A DNA stretch of 9,089 nt, taken from positions 1-9,089 of the forward strand of contig JASHVH010000527.1 in NCBI GenBank assembly GCA_030039575.1, given 5' to 3'. Position 1 is the first letter of the stretch. Each line of letters opens with the position of its first letter. The notes under the pieces are model-generated. The model was not told where the DNA came from. It worked only from the letters and a program-made list of their open reading frames with translations, and did no database searches. Made by a program: the position numbers and the translations under genes. The DNA comes from Acidimicrobiales bacterium. GTDB lineage: Bacteria > Actinomycetota > Acidimicrobiia > Acidimicrobiales > Palsa-688. Of the stretch, positions 1 through 6,531 are shown piece by piece.

Positions 1-319
1 ACCCGGGCGCCGGAATAAGCCCGGCGCCCGATACCAGGGCATGAGTGGACTGGCCCCGGAACCATACAAGAGCCGCGTGGGTCTCCCCATCGTCGTTCCC
101 GTTGCGCCGGGCATCGAAGTACGCCCACGCCCTTTTCTCGTCGCCGCGATAAGCCAGCCTGAGCTGGTCGACGTGGTACTCCTGCAGCGCATAAGACCAC
201 TCGAGGACTTCGGCGACGGCTATTCGTGGGTCACCAAGCGCCGGGTCCTCCATTCGCGCCTGGAGACGGTCCAGGGCCTCGTGCAATCCCTGCTCGCCGA
301 GGGCCCGCTCGTCGCTCAT
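1..319 (-). CDS. Hypothetical protein, 5' part only (runs off left edge)
   Basis: An open frame reads leftward from ATG at 319 through the window edge without a stop, giving the first 106 residues. Codon use is biased to G/C at third positions. The protein is hydrophilic and probably helical, rich in charged residues and Trp/Tyr (WSYALQEYH near 41-49, KRAWAYFDARR near 62-72), with no signal peptide or membrane segment in the visible part. I do not recognise the family, so no function is given. ATG 319 overlaps the TGA of a small upstream frame (ATGA at 319-316); a GTG about 30 codons upstream in the same frame is an alternative start with poorer codons. No clear Shine-Dalgarno precedes ATG 319. 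The gene is divergent from corA. The protein C-terminus is outside the window. Confidence 0.65.
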   Translation of the reverse strand, partial: MSDERALGEQGLHEALDRLQARMEDPALGDPRIAVAEVLEWSYALQEYHVDQLRLAYRGDEKRAWAYFDARRNGNDDGETHAALVWFRGQSTHALVSGAGLIPAPG

Positions 320-450
320 CGCCCGCCGCCGGCGCTTGACACCCGCCTCATGGCGCCCGGAGCCAGGCGCTCGAGGTCGGGACGTACCTTGGCCCACTCA
401 CCGGCGACGCCGCCACCCGATGTCCTTCCCTTCGGTGCTCGTGTAAACAT
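316..450 (-). CDS. Possible small ORF (44 aa) upstream of the partial gene
   Basis: A frame from ATG 450 (or GTG 504, 62 aa) ends in TGA at 318-316 and overlaps the next ATG as ATGA, the usual arrangement of translationally coupled genes. Its second half has G/C-rich third positions and a protein-like stretch (EWAKVRPDLERL), while the first half has several A-ending codons. No family is recognised and no Shine-Dalgarno is evident. It may equally be the leader region of the downstream gene, so it is kept only as a candidate. Confidence 0.2.
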   Translation of the reverse strand: MFTRAPKGRTSGGGVAGEWAKVRPDLERLAPGAMRRVSSAGGGR

Positions 451-516
451 ACAGCCGCCACTCGCAACCCGTACCCCGTCAGGTCCCGGCGCGTGTGGGC
501 ACACGTCGGCCTGCTA

Positions 517-524
517 GGGGAGAA
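517..524 (+). promoter_or_regulatory. Ribosome binding site of corA
   Basis: GGGGAGAA lies 7 nt before ATG 532 and selects this start over the in-frame GTG at 493, which would add 13 residues with no family resemblance. GAGAAT (520-525) also sits 6 nt before the ATG and could serve as a -10 box instead. Confidence 0.55.
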
Positions 525-531
525 TGGGCCC

Positions 532-1629
532 ATGAACGGCCATTTAGTGACGTTGGACGGCAAAGAACTAGAGCCGACCCAAAAAGCGGTCGAGACATTG
601 CGGGCCTCTTCGCAGCCGTTCTGGCTCGACCTGAGGGTCAAAGGCGAGGACACCCCGGAGTTCGCTCTGCTACGGGACGCCTTCAATTTTCACCCGCTCG
701 CCCTCGAGGACGCCGCCACTTTCGGGCAGCGGCCGAAACTCGACTCGTACGACGATTTCGCCTTCCTGGTCGTCTTCGGCCCGGGCCGCGCCGACCACCT
801 TGTCGAGGTGCACTGTTTCTGCGCCCAGAACTTCCTCGTCACGGTGCACCGTCGACCGTGCCCCACGTCCGACGAGCTCAGGCGGCGGCTGGCGACGATC
901 ACGACCCCGCTGGCCAGCCCCGTCCAGGTCCTGTACCGCTATGTGGACATGCTGGTCGATGGCTATTTCCCCGTCCTGGCCACCTTTGACGACCAGATCG
1001 ACGAGCTGGAGGACCAGATCCTGCAAGCGCCCACCGACGAACAGCTCGGGCGCCTGTTCGAGATGAAACGCTCGCTGATCGTCCTGCGCAAGGTGGTCAC
1101 CCCTGAGCGGGACCTGTTCGCCACCCTGGTCAGCGAGGACGACGTCATCCCCGGGATGACGCCGGAGTACGAGAGGTACTTCCGGGACGTGTACGACCAC
1201 CTCATCAGAGTGAGCGACCTCGTGGACAGCTACCGGGACCTCTTGAGCGGAGCCCTCGACACTCATCTTTCGACGGTGTCCAACCGCCTCAACGTGGTCA
1301 TGAAGCAGCTCACCATCATCGCTACGATCTTCCTGCCCCTCAGCTTCTTGACCGGGTTCTTCGGGCAGAACTACGGCTGGATGATCTCCAAGATCACCAG
1401 CCTGCCCGCCTTCTGGGCCTTCGGCGTCGGTTCGCAGGTGATTGTGACGGTGGCCTTGCTGGTCATGTTCCGCAAGCGGGGCTGGCTCTCCTCCGACGGG
1501 ACGGTGCCCGCCGCCGTGCCCGCCAAGAGCACCCGGCCGATGATCTCCCACATGCGCTGGCTGGCCCTCCACCCCATCAGGTCCATATCGGTCGGCGGAC
1601 CGCCGGAGCCGGCTGAAGAGCCCGCGTAA
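532..1629 (+). CDS. corA: CorA-family Mg2+/Co2+ transport protein
   Basis: Predicted 365-residue inner-membrane divalent-cation channel that would work as a homopentamer. The N-terminal two thirds is the cytoplasmic alpha/beta domain plus long helices (FHPLALED near 50-57; YRYVDMLVDGYFPVL near 136-150; ERDLF and LIRVSDLVDSYRDLLSG on the stalk helix). TM1 lies near 255-277 and TM2 near 288-312. The signature loop after TM1 is GQN (278-280) rather than the classical GMN, followed by YGWM; substitutions at the middle residue are known in CorA relatives, so selectivity for Mg2+ is likely but not proven. An atypical tail of about 45 residues rich in Pro/Ala follows TM2. The gene is monocistronic here, divergent from the partial gene and convergent with the carboxyltransferase. 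No Mg2+ riboswitch is visible upstream. Confidence 0.93.
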   Translation: MNGHLVTLDGKELEPTQKAVETLRASSQPFWLDLRVKGEDTPEFALLRDAFNFHPLALEDAATFGQRPKLDSYDDFAFLVVFGPGRADHLVEVHCFCAQNFLVTVHRRPCPTSDELRRRLATITTPLASPVQVLYRYVDMLVDGYFPVLATFDDQIDELEDQILQAPTDEQLGRLFEMKRSLIVLRKVVTPERDLFATLVSEDDVIPGMTPEYERYFRDVYDHLIRVSDLVDSYRDLLSGALDTHLSTVSNRLNVVMKQLTIIATIFLPLSFLTGFFGQNYGWMISKITSLPAFWAFGVGSQVIVTVALLVMFRKRGWLSSDGTVPAAVPAKSTRPMISHMRWLALHPIRSISVGGPPEPAEEPA

Positions 1630-1667
1630 AAAAAGACGGCGGCCCCTTCAGAGCGGGCTGTTGCCGT
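1628..1667 (-). terminator. Rho-independent terminator of the carboxyltransferase operon
   Basis: Read on the minus strand, ACGGC (1667-1663) pairs with GCCGT (1640-1636), and inside it GCCC (1658-1655) pairs with GGGC (1645-1642). One C and then seven T (1634-1628) follow immediately. The hairpin spans the end of the carboxyltransferase reading frame, and the T-tract is the A-run covering the corA stop codon, so two convergent genes are only 18 bases apart. Confidence 0.7.
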
Positions 1668-3222
1668 GCTTACGGCCCACCAGGCGCTCTCTCTTTGTCT
1701 GTAGGGCCATGAGGCAACGGGCGATCGTCTGGCGCGTTTCCGCCGGGTCGATGACGAGGTCGACGTAGCCTCGCTCGGCCGCAACGTACGGGTTGAGGAA
1801 CTTCTCCCCGTACTCGACGGCCAATCTCGCCTGAGTTTCCTCGTCTTCTCTGCGGTGCACGATCTTCACCGCCTGTTCGGCGCCCAGCACCGCCAGCTCG
1901 GCGCTCGGCCACGCCACACACAGGTCGTTACCCATGGCCTTGGAGTCCATGACGATGTAGGCGCCCCCGTAAGCCTTCCTGACGACCAGGCATAAGCGGG
2001 GGACAGTGGCTTCGGCATAGGCAAAGACCAGTTCGGCACCGTGGCGGATGATCCCCCGCCATTCGAGGTCGCGGCCGGGCATAAACCCGGGAGTGTCCAC
2101 CACCGTGAGCAGCGGGAGGTTGAACGAATCACAGAAGCCGACGAACCGAGCCCCCTTCTGTGAGGCGGCGATGTCCACGGTGCCGGCCATCGCCTGGGGC
2201 TGGTTGGCCAGCACGCCGACCGGCTGGCCGCCGATATGCACGAGGGCAGTCACTATCTGGGGCGCCCACGAGGCCCGCAGTTCGAACACCTCCCCCTCGT
2301 CGGCGATGGCGCTCAGCAGACGGCGCACGTCGTAGCTGCCCGTCGAGGTGGCCGGCACGACGTCGCGGAGCTCCGGTGTAAGGCGCGAAGCCGGGTCGTC
2401 GCCAGCCCTCGCAGGGGGCAGTTCGTCGCAGTGAGCCGGGAGGAAGCCCAAGAGCCGGTGGACCGCTCCCGCGGCGGCGCGGTCGTCAGCGGCCACGAGC
2501 GTGGCCAACCCCGAACGGCTGGCGTGGACTTGCTGGCCGCCCAGCTCGACGGGCCGGACCGGGAAGCCGGTGACCTCCGCCACCGCAGCCGGGCCCGAAA
2601 GGTACGTCAGAGACGTGGGCATCATGACTACCGCATCCGCCATCCCGAGCAGCAGCGCCGGGCCTGAAAGCACCGGCCCGTCCACCACGATCACCACAGG
2701 GACCACGCCCGAACAGCGCGCCAGAGCCCGCGCCACCCGGCCCCAGCCGTCCAGCGCCGCCACCCCTGCGTTGAGGTCGAGCCCGGCTGAGGAAAGCCAG
2801 GCCACCAACGGGAGCCGGCGGTCCAGGGCGAGGCCGGCGGCAGCGGCCAGTGCGGCGCCGGCCTCGCCGCTGAGTGCCCGCCCTCTCTCCGACCCCAGGA
2901 CCTGGGCGGTCACCACCGGCCTCCCGCCCTCGGCCAACGGGCCGGTGCGCACGACGACGTCCCGGCTTTTTCCCGGCTGAGGCGCCAGTGACTGGGTCAA
3001 GGCGGCCGCCGTCAGCACCGCCTCCGTGCGAGCGGTCAGAACAGGCCCCGCGTCAGGGAGCCCACTGTCTATTGCCCTCGGCCCGGTGACCTCTGGCTCG
3101 CCGGCACCACGCTGCCCCGGTGCGGGCCCTGGAGCGGCCCGGCGGGTAGGGTCCGGCCTGCCTGCCACTTGACCCCGCCCGGCGGCGCCGCGGTCTGGCC
3201 GGGCAGCCCGACGACCCCTCAC
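1648..3222 (-). CDS. Acyl-CoA carboxylase carboxyltransferase (beta) subunit
   Basis: Predicted 524-residue carboxyltransferase of the PccB/AccB (biotin-dependent acyl-CoA carboxylase) family, which moves the carboxyl group from carboxybiotin to an acyl-CoA in the cytosol. It has tandem crotonase folds. The C-terminal half is canonical: VVDTPGFMPG (374-383), RKAYGGAYIVM (415-425) and AWPSAELAVLGAEQAVKIVHR. In Streptomyces PccB an Asp at the position of I423 helps set substrate choice, and Ile there resembles the broader AccB type. The N-terminal half is divergent: the usual SGGAR is SSAGL (144-148), and the usual GPCAGGA is GPVLSGP (182-188). The first 45 residues are Arg/Pro/Gly-rich and probably disordered. 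The GTG start at 3222 overlaps the upstream TGA (GTGA), indicating translational coupling; GTG 3168 is an alternative start. No biotin carboxylase or BCCP gene is in the window. Confidence 0.88.
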   Translation of the reverse strand: MRGRRAARPDRGAAGRGQVAGRPDPTRRAAPGPAPGQRGAGEPEVTGPRAIDSGLPDAGPVLTARTEAVLTAAALTQSLAPQPGKSRDVVVRTGPLAEGGRPVVTAQVLGSERGRALSGEAGAALAAAAGLALDRRLPLVAWLSSAGLDLNAGVAALDGWGRVARALARCSGVVPVVIVVDGPVLSGPALLLGMADAVVMMPTSLTYLSGPAAVAEVTGFPVRPVELGGQQVHASRSGLATLVAADDRAAAGAVHRLLGFLPAHCDELPPARAGDDPASRLTPELRDVVPATSTGSYDVRRLLSAIADEGEVFELRASWAPQIVTALVHIGGQPVGVLANQPQAMAGTVDIAASQKGARFVGFCDSFNLPLLTVVDTPGFMPGRDLEWRGIIRHGAELVFAYAEATVPRLCLVVRKAYGGAYIVMDSKAMGNDLCVAWPSAELAVLGAEQAVKIVHRREDEETQARLAVEYGEKFLNPYVAAERGYVDLVIDPAETRQTIARCLMALQTKRERLVGRKHGNSPL

Positions 3223-3728
3223 GGGCTCGTCGAAGGCTCGAGGTCAAGGAGGCCGTCAGGGTCCTCCACGCCCCGGGCGATCAGGAAACCTCGTGCCCGC
3301 TCCGCCAGCGGGTACCGGTTGACGAGGTCCCAAAAGGCTCGGCCGTGCCCGCTCACGTGAAGGTGAGCCAGTTCGTGCACGATCACATAGTCGAGCACCC
3401 ATTGCGGCTCTTTGGCCAACCGCGACGAGATACGGATGGTGCCGTCGGCCGGAGTGCAGCTACCCCACCGGAAAAGCTGGTTGTCGACCCAGCGGGTGCT
3501 GGTGGGGTGGGCGAGGCCGAACTTGGCCGCCAGTGCCCGCGCCCGCTCGTGCAGGTCGAAACCGGCCAGGTGCTGGCGCCGGCTGATGCGCCTGACCATT
3601 TCGTTCACCCAGCGCTCTTCTTCCGCCCGGCTCATCGTCGCCGGCACACTGACCCTGACGACGTCTCCCACCTGGCGCGCCTGGACCGTTTTCTTGCGCC
3701 GCCGGCTCCGGACTACCTCGACTTGCAT
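3219..3728 (-). CDS. YgjP/DUF45-type zinc metallopeptidase (M48-like)
   Basis: Predicted 169-residue cytosolic protein of the YgjP/DUF45 (WLM/SprT-like gluzincin) family. The zinc motif HELAH is at 118-122 with catalytic E119. The third ligand is H128 in SGHGRAFW, corresponding to the NHSxxFW segment of family members. The family segment FRWGSC (86-91) and an N-terminal beta-rich part starting with VEVVRSRRRKKTVQ are also present. Length fits a minimal member. ATG 3728 is chosen because the family homology begins there; an upstream extension would run into the phosphatase gene. The gap to the phosphatase stop is 14 nt, and the 3' end overlaps the carboxyltransferase start by 4 nt, so it is the middle gene of an operon. 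No Shine-Dalgarno is evident. The physiological substrate is unknown for the family. Confidence 0.87.
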   Translation of the reverse strand: MQVEVVRSRRRKKTVQARQVGDVVRVSVPATMSRAEEERWVNEMVRRISRRQHLAGFDLHERARALAAKFGLAHPTSTRWVDNQLFRWGSCTPADGTIRISSRLAKEPQWVLDYVIVHELAHLHVSGHGRAFWDLVNRYPLAERARGFLIARGVEDPDGLLDLEPSTSP

Positions 3729-3742
3729 GACGGAGCGACAGG

Positions 3743-4378
3743 CTAGGCGCGGCCGGTGACCGTCTCGGCGCCCAGCGCCAGCAGGTCCACCCGCTCCAGC
3801 GGGACCAGCTCGAGGTCCTCGCCCGTGCCCCGGGCCTCGAGCCACCAGCCGCTCAAGTTGGGGTGCCGGTTGCCTTTGGCAGAGAGGCCCAGAGCTCGTT
3901 CGAGCGCGATCACCACGCCACCGTGGGAAACGGCGACGGCGACATCAGCCCCGCGACCGGCCAAGCGCCGGACAGCACCGACCGAGCGCCGGAAGAAGTC
4001 GTCGCCCGGTTCCCCCCCGGGCACTGTCCCCAACTGGCCGGCCCGTCGCGCCTGGAACTCGTCCGGCCAGCGGGCCGAGATCTCCTCGTTCGTCAAGCCG
4101 TTCCATTGGCCAAGGTCCTGCTCGCGCAGGTCGGGGTCGAGGACCAGCGACTTGCCGTACTCGACCTCGAACCCGATCAGTTCGGCCGTGTCCCTCGCCC
4201 GGGCCAGGTCCGACGCGGCCATGAGGTCAGGTACAACGGCGGCTGCGGCCAGCGCCTGGCCGGCCAGCCGGGCTTGGTCCATACCGGCCTCGGAGAGAGG
4301 AGCGTCTGACCACCCCTGCCAGCGGCCCTCGGCGTTCCAGATCGATTGTGCATGGCGGAGGATGAGAAGACGACCCAC
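3743..4378 (-). CDS. Histidine phosphatase (phosphoglycerate-mutase-like) family protein
   Basis: Predicted 211-residue cytosolic phosphatase of the branch-2-histidine superfamily. The phospho-accepting histidine is H9 in RHAQSIWN, where the usual RHG is RHA. Other family residues are R60 in SDLARARDTA, E86 in LREQDLGQWNGLT (general acid region) and H152 in SHGG. PGGEPGDDF (120-128) precedes the last catalytic segment, as in cobalamin-phosphatase and 2-phosphoglycerate-mutase-like enzymes. The substrate cannot be read from the sequence: GpgP, CobC-like or broad sugar phosphatase roles are all possible. The start is GTG 4378, with no Shine-Dalgarno. It heads a three-gene operon and is divergent from moaD-rsiG across 50 bases. 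Confidence 0.88.
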   Translation of the reverse strand: MGRLLILRHAQSIWNAEGRWQGWSDAPLSEAGMDQARLAGQALAAAAVVPDLMAASDLARARDTAELIGFEVEYGKSLVLDPDLREQDLGQWNGLTNEEISARWPDEFQARRAGQLGTVPGGEPGDDFFRRSVGAVRRLAGRGADVAVAVSHGGVVIALERALGLSAKGNRHPNLSGWWLEARGTGEDLELVPLERVDLLALGAETVTGRA

Positions 4379-4390
4379 AGAGACATCTTG
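4379..4390 (-). promoter_or_regulatory. Possible -10 box for leaderless phosphatase operon
   Basis: On the minus strand CAAGAT (4390-4385) lies 6 nt before the GTG at 4378, with no Shine-Dalgarno in between. One mismatch to TANNNT and no clear -35 make this weak; it is listed because the same layout recurs at other genes in the window. Confidence 0.3.
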
Positions 4391-4415
4391 GCAGACAGGT
4401 GCCCGGACCGGCCGG

Positions 4416-4428
4416 TAACCTCCAACCG
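4416..4428 (+). promoter_or_regulatory. Leaderless promoter -10 box of moaD-rsiG
   Basis: TAACCT (4416-4421) is followed by exactly 7 nt and then ATG 4429, the spacing expected if transcription begins at the start codon. The 7 nt are C-rich with no Shine-Dalgarno, which supports leaderless translation. The -35 is not convincing (TTGGCA at 4388-4393 is 22 nt away). Confidence 0.5.
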
Positions 4429-5229
4429 ATGAGCGGCGTGACCGTGCTGTTTTTCGCCGGTGCGAGGGAGGCGGCCGGCACCCGGAGCACCGAGGCCCCG
4501 GCGGATGGCCGCACCCTGGCGGAAGTACTGGACGAACTGTGTTCCACGTACGGCGACGGGCTGAGAAGCGTCCTCGCTACGTGCGCCGTGTGGGTCAACG
4601 GGTCGCCCGCGCCGCCGACCACCGTTCTCAACAGCGGTGACGAGGTGGCCCTCCTGCCCCCTGTGTCGGGAGGTGCGGTACCCTCGACTCCGATGGCCCT
4701 GAACGTCGACGAAGCTTTCGACCCTGGTTACCTGGCCGACCTGGAAGGTCTTTCGCTCACCGACCTCCGGGCCAAGCGGCAAGCGTGTGCCGAACTGGAG
4801 ACCGACCTGTCTTACCTTCGGCGGCTGGCACAAGCCAGGCTGGACTTGATAGTCGCCGAGTCGGAGCGCCGGCACCTCGGGCTGTCCGAGCCGGCGCCGG
4901 ACGCGCTGGTCGAGCAACTGCCGCAGATACTGGCCGAACACACCCATGCAGCGGGGCTCGGGCGCCTGCCCACCGTCTTCGCCCCCGCCGAGGGTACCCA
5001 GCTCAGTTTGATGGCTCGCGTCGAGGAACTGCTCCCCAGTGACAAGCTGGGGTCGCTCGGGACGTTGAGCTCCGCCGAACTGAGCCAGCTGCTCACCAGC
5101 CTTTCCGACCTGGAGCGGGACGTGTCGGCTGAGCGCCGGGCCCTCCACGACATCCAGGACCGGCTACAGGAAGAGCTGGTGCGCCGTTACCGCAGCGGGG
5201 AAGCGAACGTAGACACACTGCTCGGCTGA
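4429..5229 (+). CDS. moaD-rsiG: MoaD-like domain joined in frame to RsiG-like c-di-GMP-binding anti-sigma domain
   Basis: A 266-residue ORF with two domains. Residues 1-82 form a full MoaD/ThiS-type ubiquitin-like sulfur carrier: FFAGAREAAG near 8-17, and the typical end ALLPPVSGG at 74-82 with Gly81-Gly82, where free MoaD would terminate and be adenylated. Residues 89-266 resemble RsiG, the anti-sigma factor that holds the WhiG sigma factor with cyclic di-GMP in Streptomyces. Helix 1 carries E124-S128-R131-Q135-D139, a perfect E(X)3S(X)2R(X)3Q(X)3D motif. Helix 2 carries E229-S233-R236-H240-D244, with only Gln changed to His. A linker of about 70 residues joins the helices. Seven residues lie between GG and Met89, a possible internal start for RsiG alone. 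With GG internal, the MoaD part cannot act as sulfur carrier unless cleaved. No WhiG gene or other molybdopterin gene is in the window. A sequencing error removing a stop is possible but would have to preserve frame. Confidence 0.85.
   Translation: MSGVTVLFFAGAREAAGTRSTEAPADGRTLAEVLDELCSTYGDGLRSVLATCAVWVNGSPAPPTTVLNSGDEVALLPPVSGGAVPSTPMALNVDEAFDPGYLADLEGLSLTDLRAKRQACAELETDLSYLRRLAQARLDLIVAESERRHLGLSEPAPDALVEQLPQILAEHTHAAGLGRLPTVFAPAEGTQLSLMARVEELLPSDKLGSLGTLSSAELSQLLTSLSDLERDVSAERRALHDIQDRLQEELVRRYRSGEANVDTLLG
4679..4692 (+). promoter_or_regulatory. Possible internal leaderless promoter for a separate RsiG
   Basis: TACCCT (4679-4684) fits TANNNT and lies 8 nt before in-frame ATG 4693 (Met89), just downstream of the MoaD Gly-Gly codons. 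A GGGAGG at 4668-4673 is 19 nt from this ATG, too far for a normal Shine-Dalgarno, and is explained by the Gly-Gly codons. There is no clear -35. Confidence 0.3.
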
Positions 5230-5232
5230 GCC

Positions 5233-5268
5233 GGCCCGCCCACGGGCCGTCCCGCCTTTGGGCGGGAC
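5233..5268 (+). terminator. Tandem hairpins after moaD-rsiG
   Basis: Two adjacent perfect hairpins follow the stop codon. The first is GGCCCG/CGGGCC with loop CCCA (5233-5248). The second is GTCCCGCC/GGCGGGAC with loop TTTG (5249-5268). No T-tract follows, so this is a GC-rich, possibly Rho-assisted or U-less terminator of the kind common in actinobacteria. Confidence 0.55.
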
Positions 5269-5448
5269 CTGGTGTGCGGCTGCCATCGGTACCTTTTGGG
5301 CGGAAAAGCCCGATCTTTGGCTGAGTATTGCCGCATCAGCACGGGGTACGATTAGCACTGCCGTAGCTCGAGGGAGACCCGGCCTTTCGTTCGGGGAAGT
5401 GCGAAATACCAGGCCCCGCGGGCTGCGGCGCGTCGTTCCAAGGCGCTC

Positions 5449-5460
5449 TATGGTTTGGCG
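5449..5460 (+). promoter_or_regulatory. Possible leaderless promoter -10 box of proC
   Basis: TATGGT (5449-5454) is 6 nt before ATG 5461. No Shine-Dalgarno lies at usable distance (AAGG at 5440-5443 is 17 nt away). There is no recognisable -35. A TACGAT box at 5347-5352 is an alternative promoter giving a leader of about 100 nt. Confidence 0.35.
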
Positions 5461-6279
5461 ATGGTCGCAGAGCTGCTGGTGATAGGCGGGGGCAAAATGG
5501 GTGAGGCCCTCGTGCGGGGCCTGCTGGGCTCGGGTTGGGCCCAGCCTCAGCAGGTGGCGGTGGTGGAGATCTCGCCGGCCCGCCGGGCCGAGCTCACGGC
5601 GGAGGGCGGGCTGGCCAGCTCCTACGCCGGCCTTCAGGTGGTCGACGGGGGCCCACCGCCCGCCAAAGGCGCCGTACTCGCCGTCAAGCCCGCCGACATA
5701 GAGGTCGCCTGCCGGAGCCTCGAGGGGGCCGGTGTGACCCGCGCCCTATCTATCGCCGCCGGCATCACCCTGCGTGAACTGGAAGCTTCCTGTCCGCCGG
5801 GCTGCGCCGTCGTGAGGGCCATGCCCAACATTGCCGCCCTGGTGAGGGCGGGCGCCACCGCCCTGTCGGCCGGCTCCGCGGCGGGCCCCGCAGACGTGGA
5901 CTGGGCCGCCGGCATCATGCGGTCGGTGGGCCTGGTGGTGGAGGTCCCGGAGAAACTGCTCGACGCGGTGACGGGCTTGTCTGGTTCGGGGCCGGCCTAC
6001 GTGTTCGTGGTGGCGGAGGCGATGACCGAGGCCGGCGTGCTTATGGGGCTGCCGCGTCCCGTCGCTCGCGACCTCGTAGTGCAGACACTGCTCGGGGCCG
6101 GCCAACTCCTGTCCACGACCGGCCAGAGCCCCGAGGAACTCCGGGCGGCGGTCACCTCACCGGGCGGGACGACGGCGGCCGGCCTACGCCGGCTCGAAGC
6201 CGGGGCCGCCCGTTCCGCTTTTATCGAGGCCGTCGCGGCGGCGACCGCCCGAAGCCAGGAACTTGGCGGCAAAAAGTGA
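5461..6279 (+). CDS. proC: Pyrroline-5-carboxylate reductase
   Basis: Predicted 272-residue cytosolic enzyme for the last step of proline synthesis, reducing 1-pyrroline-5-carboxylate with NAD(P)H. The N-terminal Rossmann fold begins at once with VIGGGKMG (7-14). AVKPADI (74-80) and RAMPNIAALV (119-128) follow; the usual MPNTP is MPNIA here. The C-terminal dimer domain shows TGLSGSGPAY (171-180), EAGVLMGLPR (190-199) and the signature VTSPGGTTAAGL (231-242). Length is normal. ATG 5461 is chosen because the Rossmann strand begins there; in-frame TTG 5455 would add two residues. The ATG at 5450 is out of frame and gives only a 10-residue peptide ending inside proC. An HTH gene follows after 380 bases, an order also known from Mycobacterium. 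Confidence 0.95.
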   Translation: MVAELLVIGGGKMGEALVRGLLGSGWAQPQQVAVVEISPARRAELTAEGGLASSYAGLQVVDGGPPPAKGAVLAVKPADIEVACRSLEGAGVTRALSIAAGITLRELEASCPPGCAVVRAMPNIAALVRAGATALSAGSAAGPADVDWAAGIMRSVGLVVEVPEKLLDAVTGLSGSGPAYVFVVAEAMTEAGVLMGLPRPVARDLVVQTLLGAGQLLSTTGQSPEELRAAVTSPGGTTAAGLRRLEAGAARSAFIEAVAAATARSQELGGKK

Positions 6280-6484
6280 CGTCATTTACCGGAAGAAAAA
6301 CGTGGGCCGCACCGATGAACAAACAAGGCCTACTGGCTGCAGAACGCAATATGACGCCGGGCCCGGTCCACTGGATTAAAACGCCGTTCGTGGCAATAGG
6401 AATTCGGCCAGTGCAATGGAGTGGCGTGAACGGTCACCGGCCCCGTCCGACCGGCTAAAAGTCGTTGACCGCCCCGGTTGCGAT

Positions 6485-6505
6485 CACGCCGTAGCGTGCA
6501 TTTTT
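6485..6505 (+). terminator. Short hairpin plus T-run
   Basis: CACGC (6485-6489) and GCGTG (6494-6498) pair around the loop CGTA; CA and then five T (6501-6505) follow. The stem is short, so it is a weak intrinsic terminator at best. It could end a proC read-through transcript or a small RNA from this gap. Confidence 0.35.
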
Positions 6506-6531
6506 CTCCGCGCCGGCCACGCCGAACAGAA

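Noticed and set aside
41..517. Plus-strand 158-residue ORF
   Set aside because: It is antisense to the partial minus-strand gene at 1-319, which has better codon bias and a more protein-like product; the ORF is a Pro/Arg-rich shadow.
348..686. Minus-strand 112-residue ORF overlapping the corA start
   Set aside because: Ser/Arg-rich sequence without domain character, opposite the 5' end of corA; it also lacks a start signal.
670..1572. Minus-strand 300-residue ORF
   Set aside because: It lies wholly opposite corA and is a mirror of its codons (His/Gly/Glu/Gln-rich, no family features).
3729..3845. N-terminal extension of the YgjP-type peptidase
   Set aside because: The extra residues are Gly/Arg/Pro-rich and overlap the phosphatase 3' end in another frame; family homology starts at ATG 3728.
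4177..5148. Minus-strand 323-residue ORF
   Set aside because: It covers the antisense of moaD-rsiG and overlaps the phosphatase in another frame; the Gly/Gln/Arg-rich product is a shadow.
5269..5460. c-di-GMP or other riboswitch upstream of proC
   Set aside because: Given the RsiG neighbour I looked for a GEMM-type aptamer; no conserved core was recognised, only short stems such as GGGC/GCCC near 5298-5311.
6276..6458. 60-residue ORF starting as GTGA in the proC stop codon
   Set aside because: No Shine-Dalgarno other than by coupling, no third-position G/C bias and no recognisable protein features; the stretch looks non-coding.
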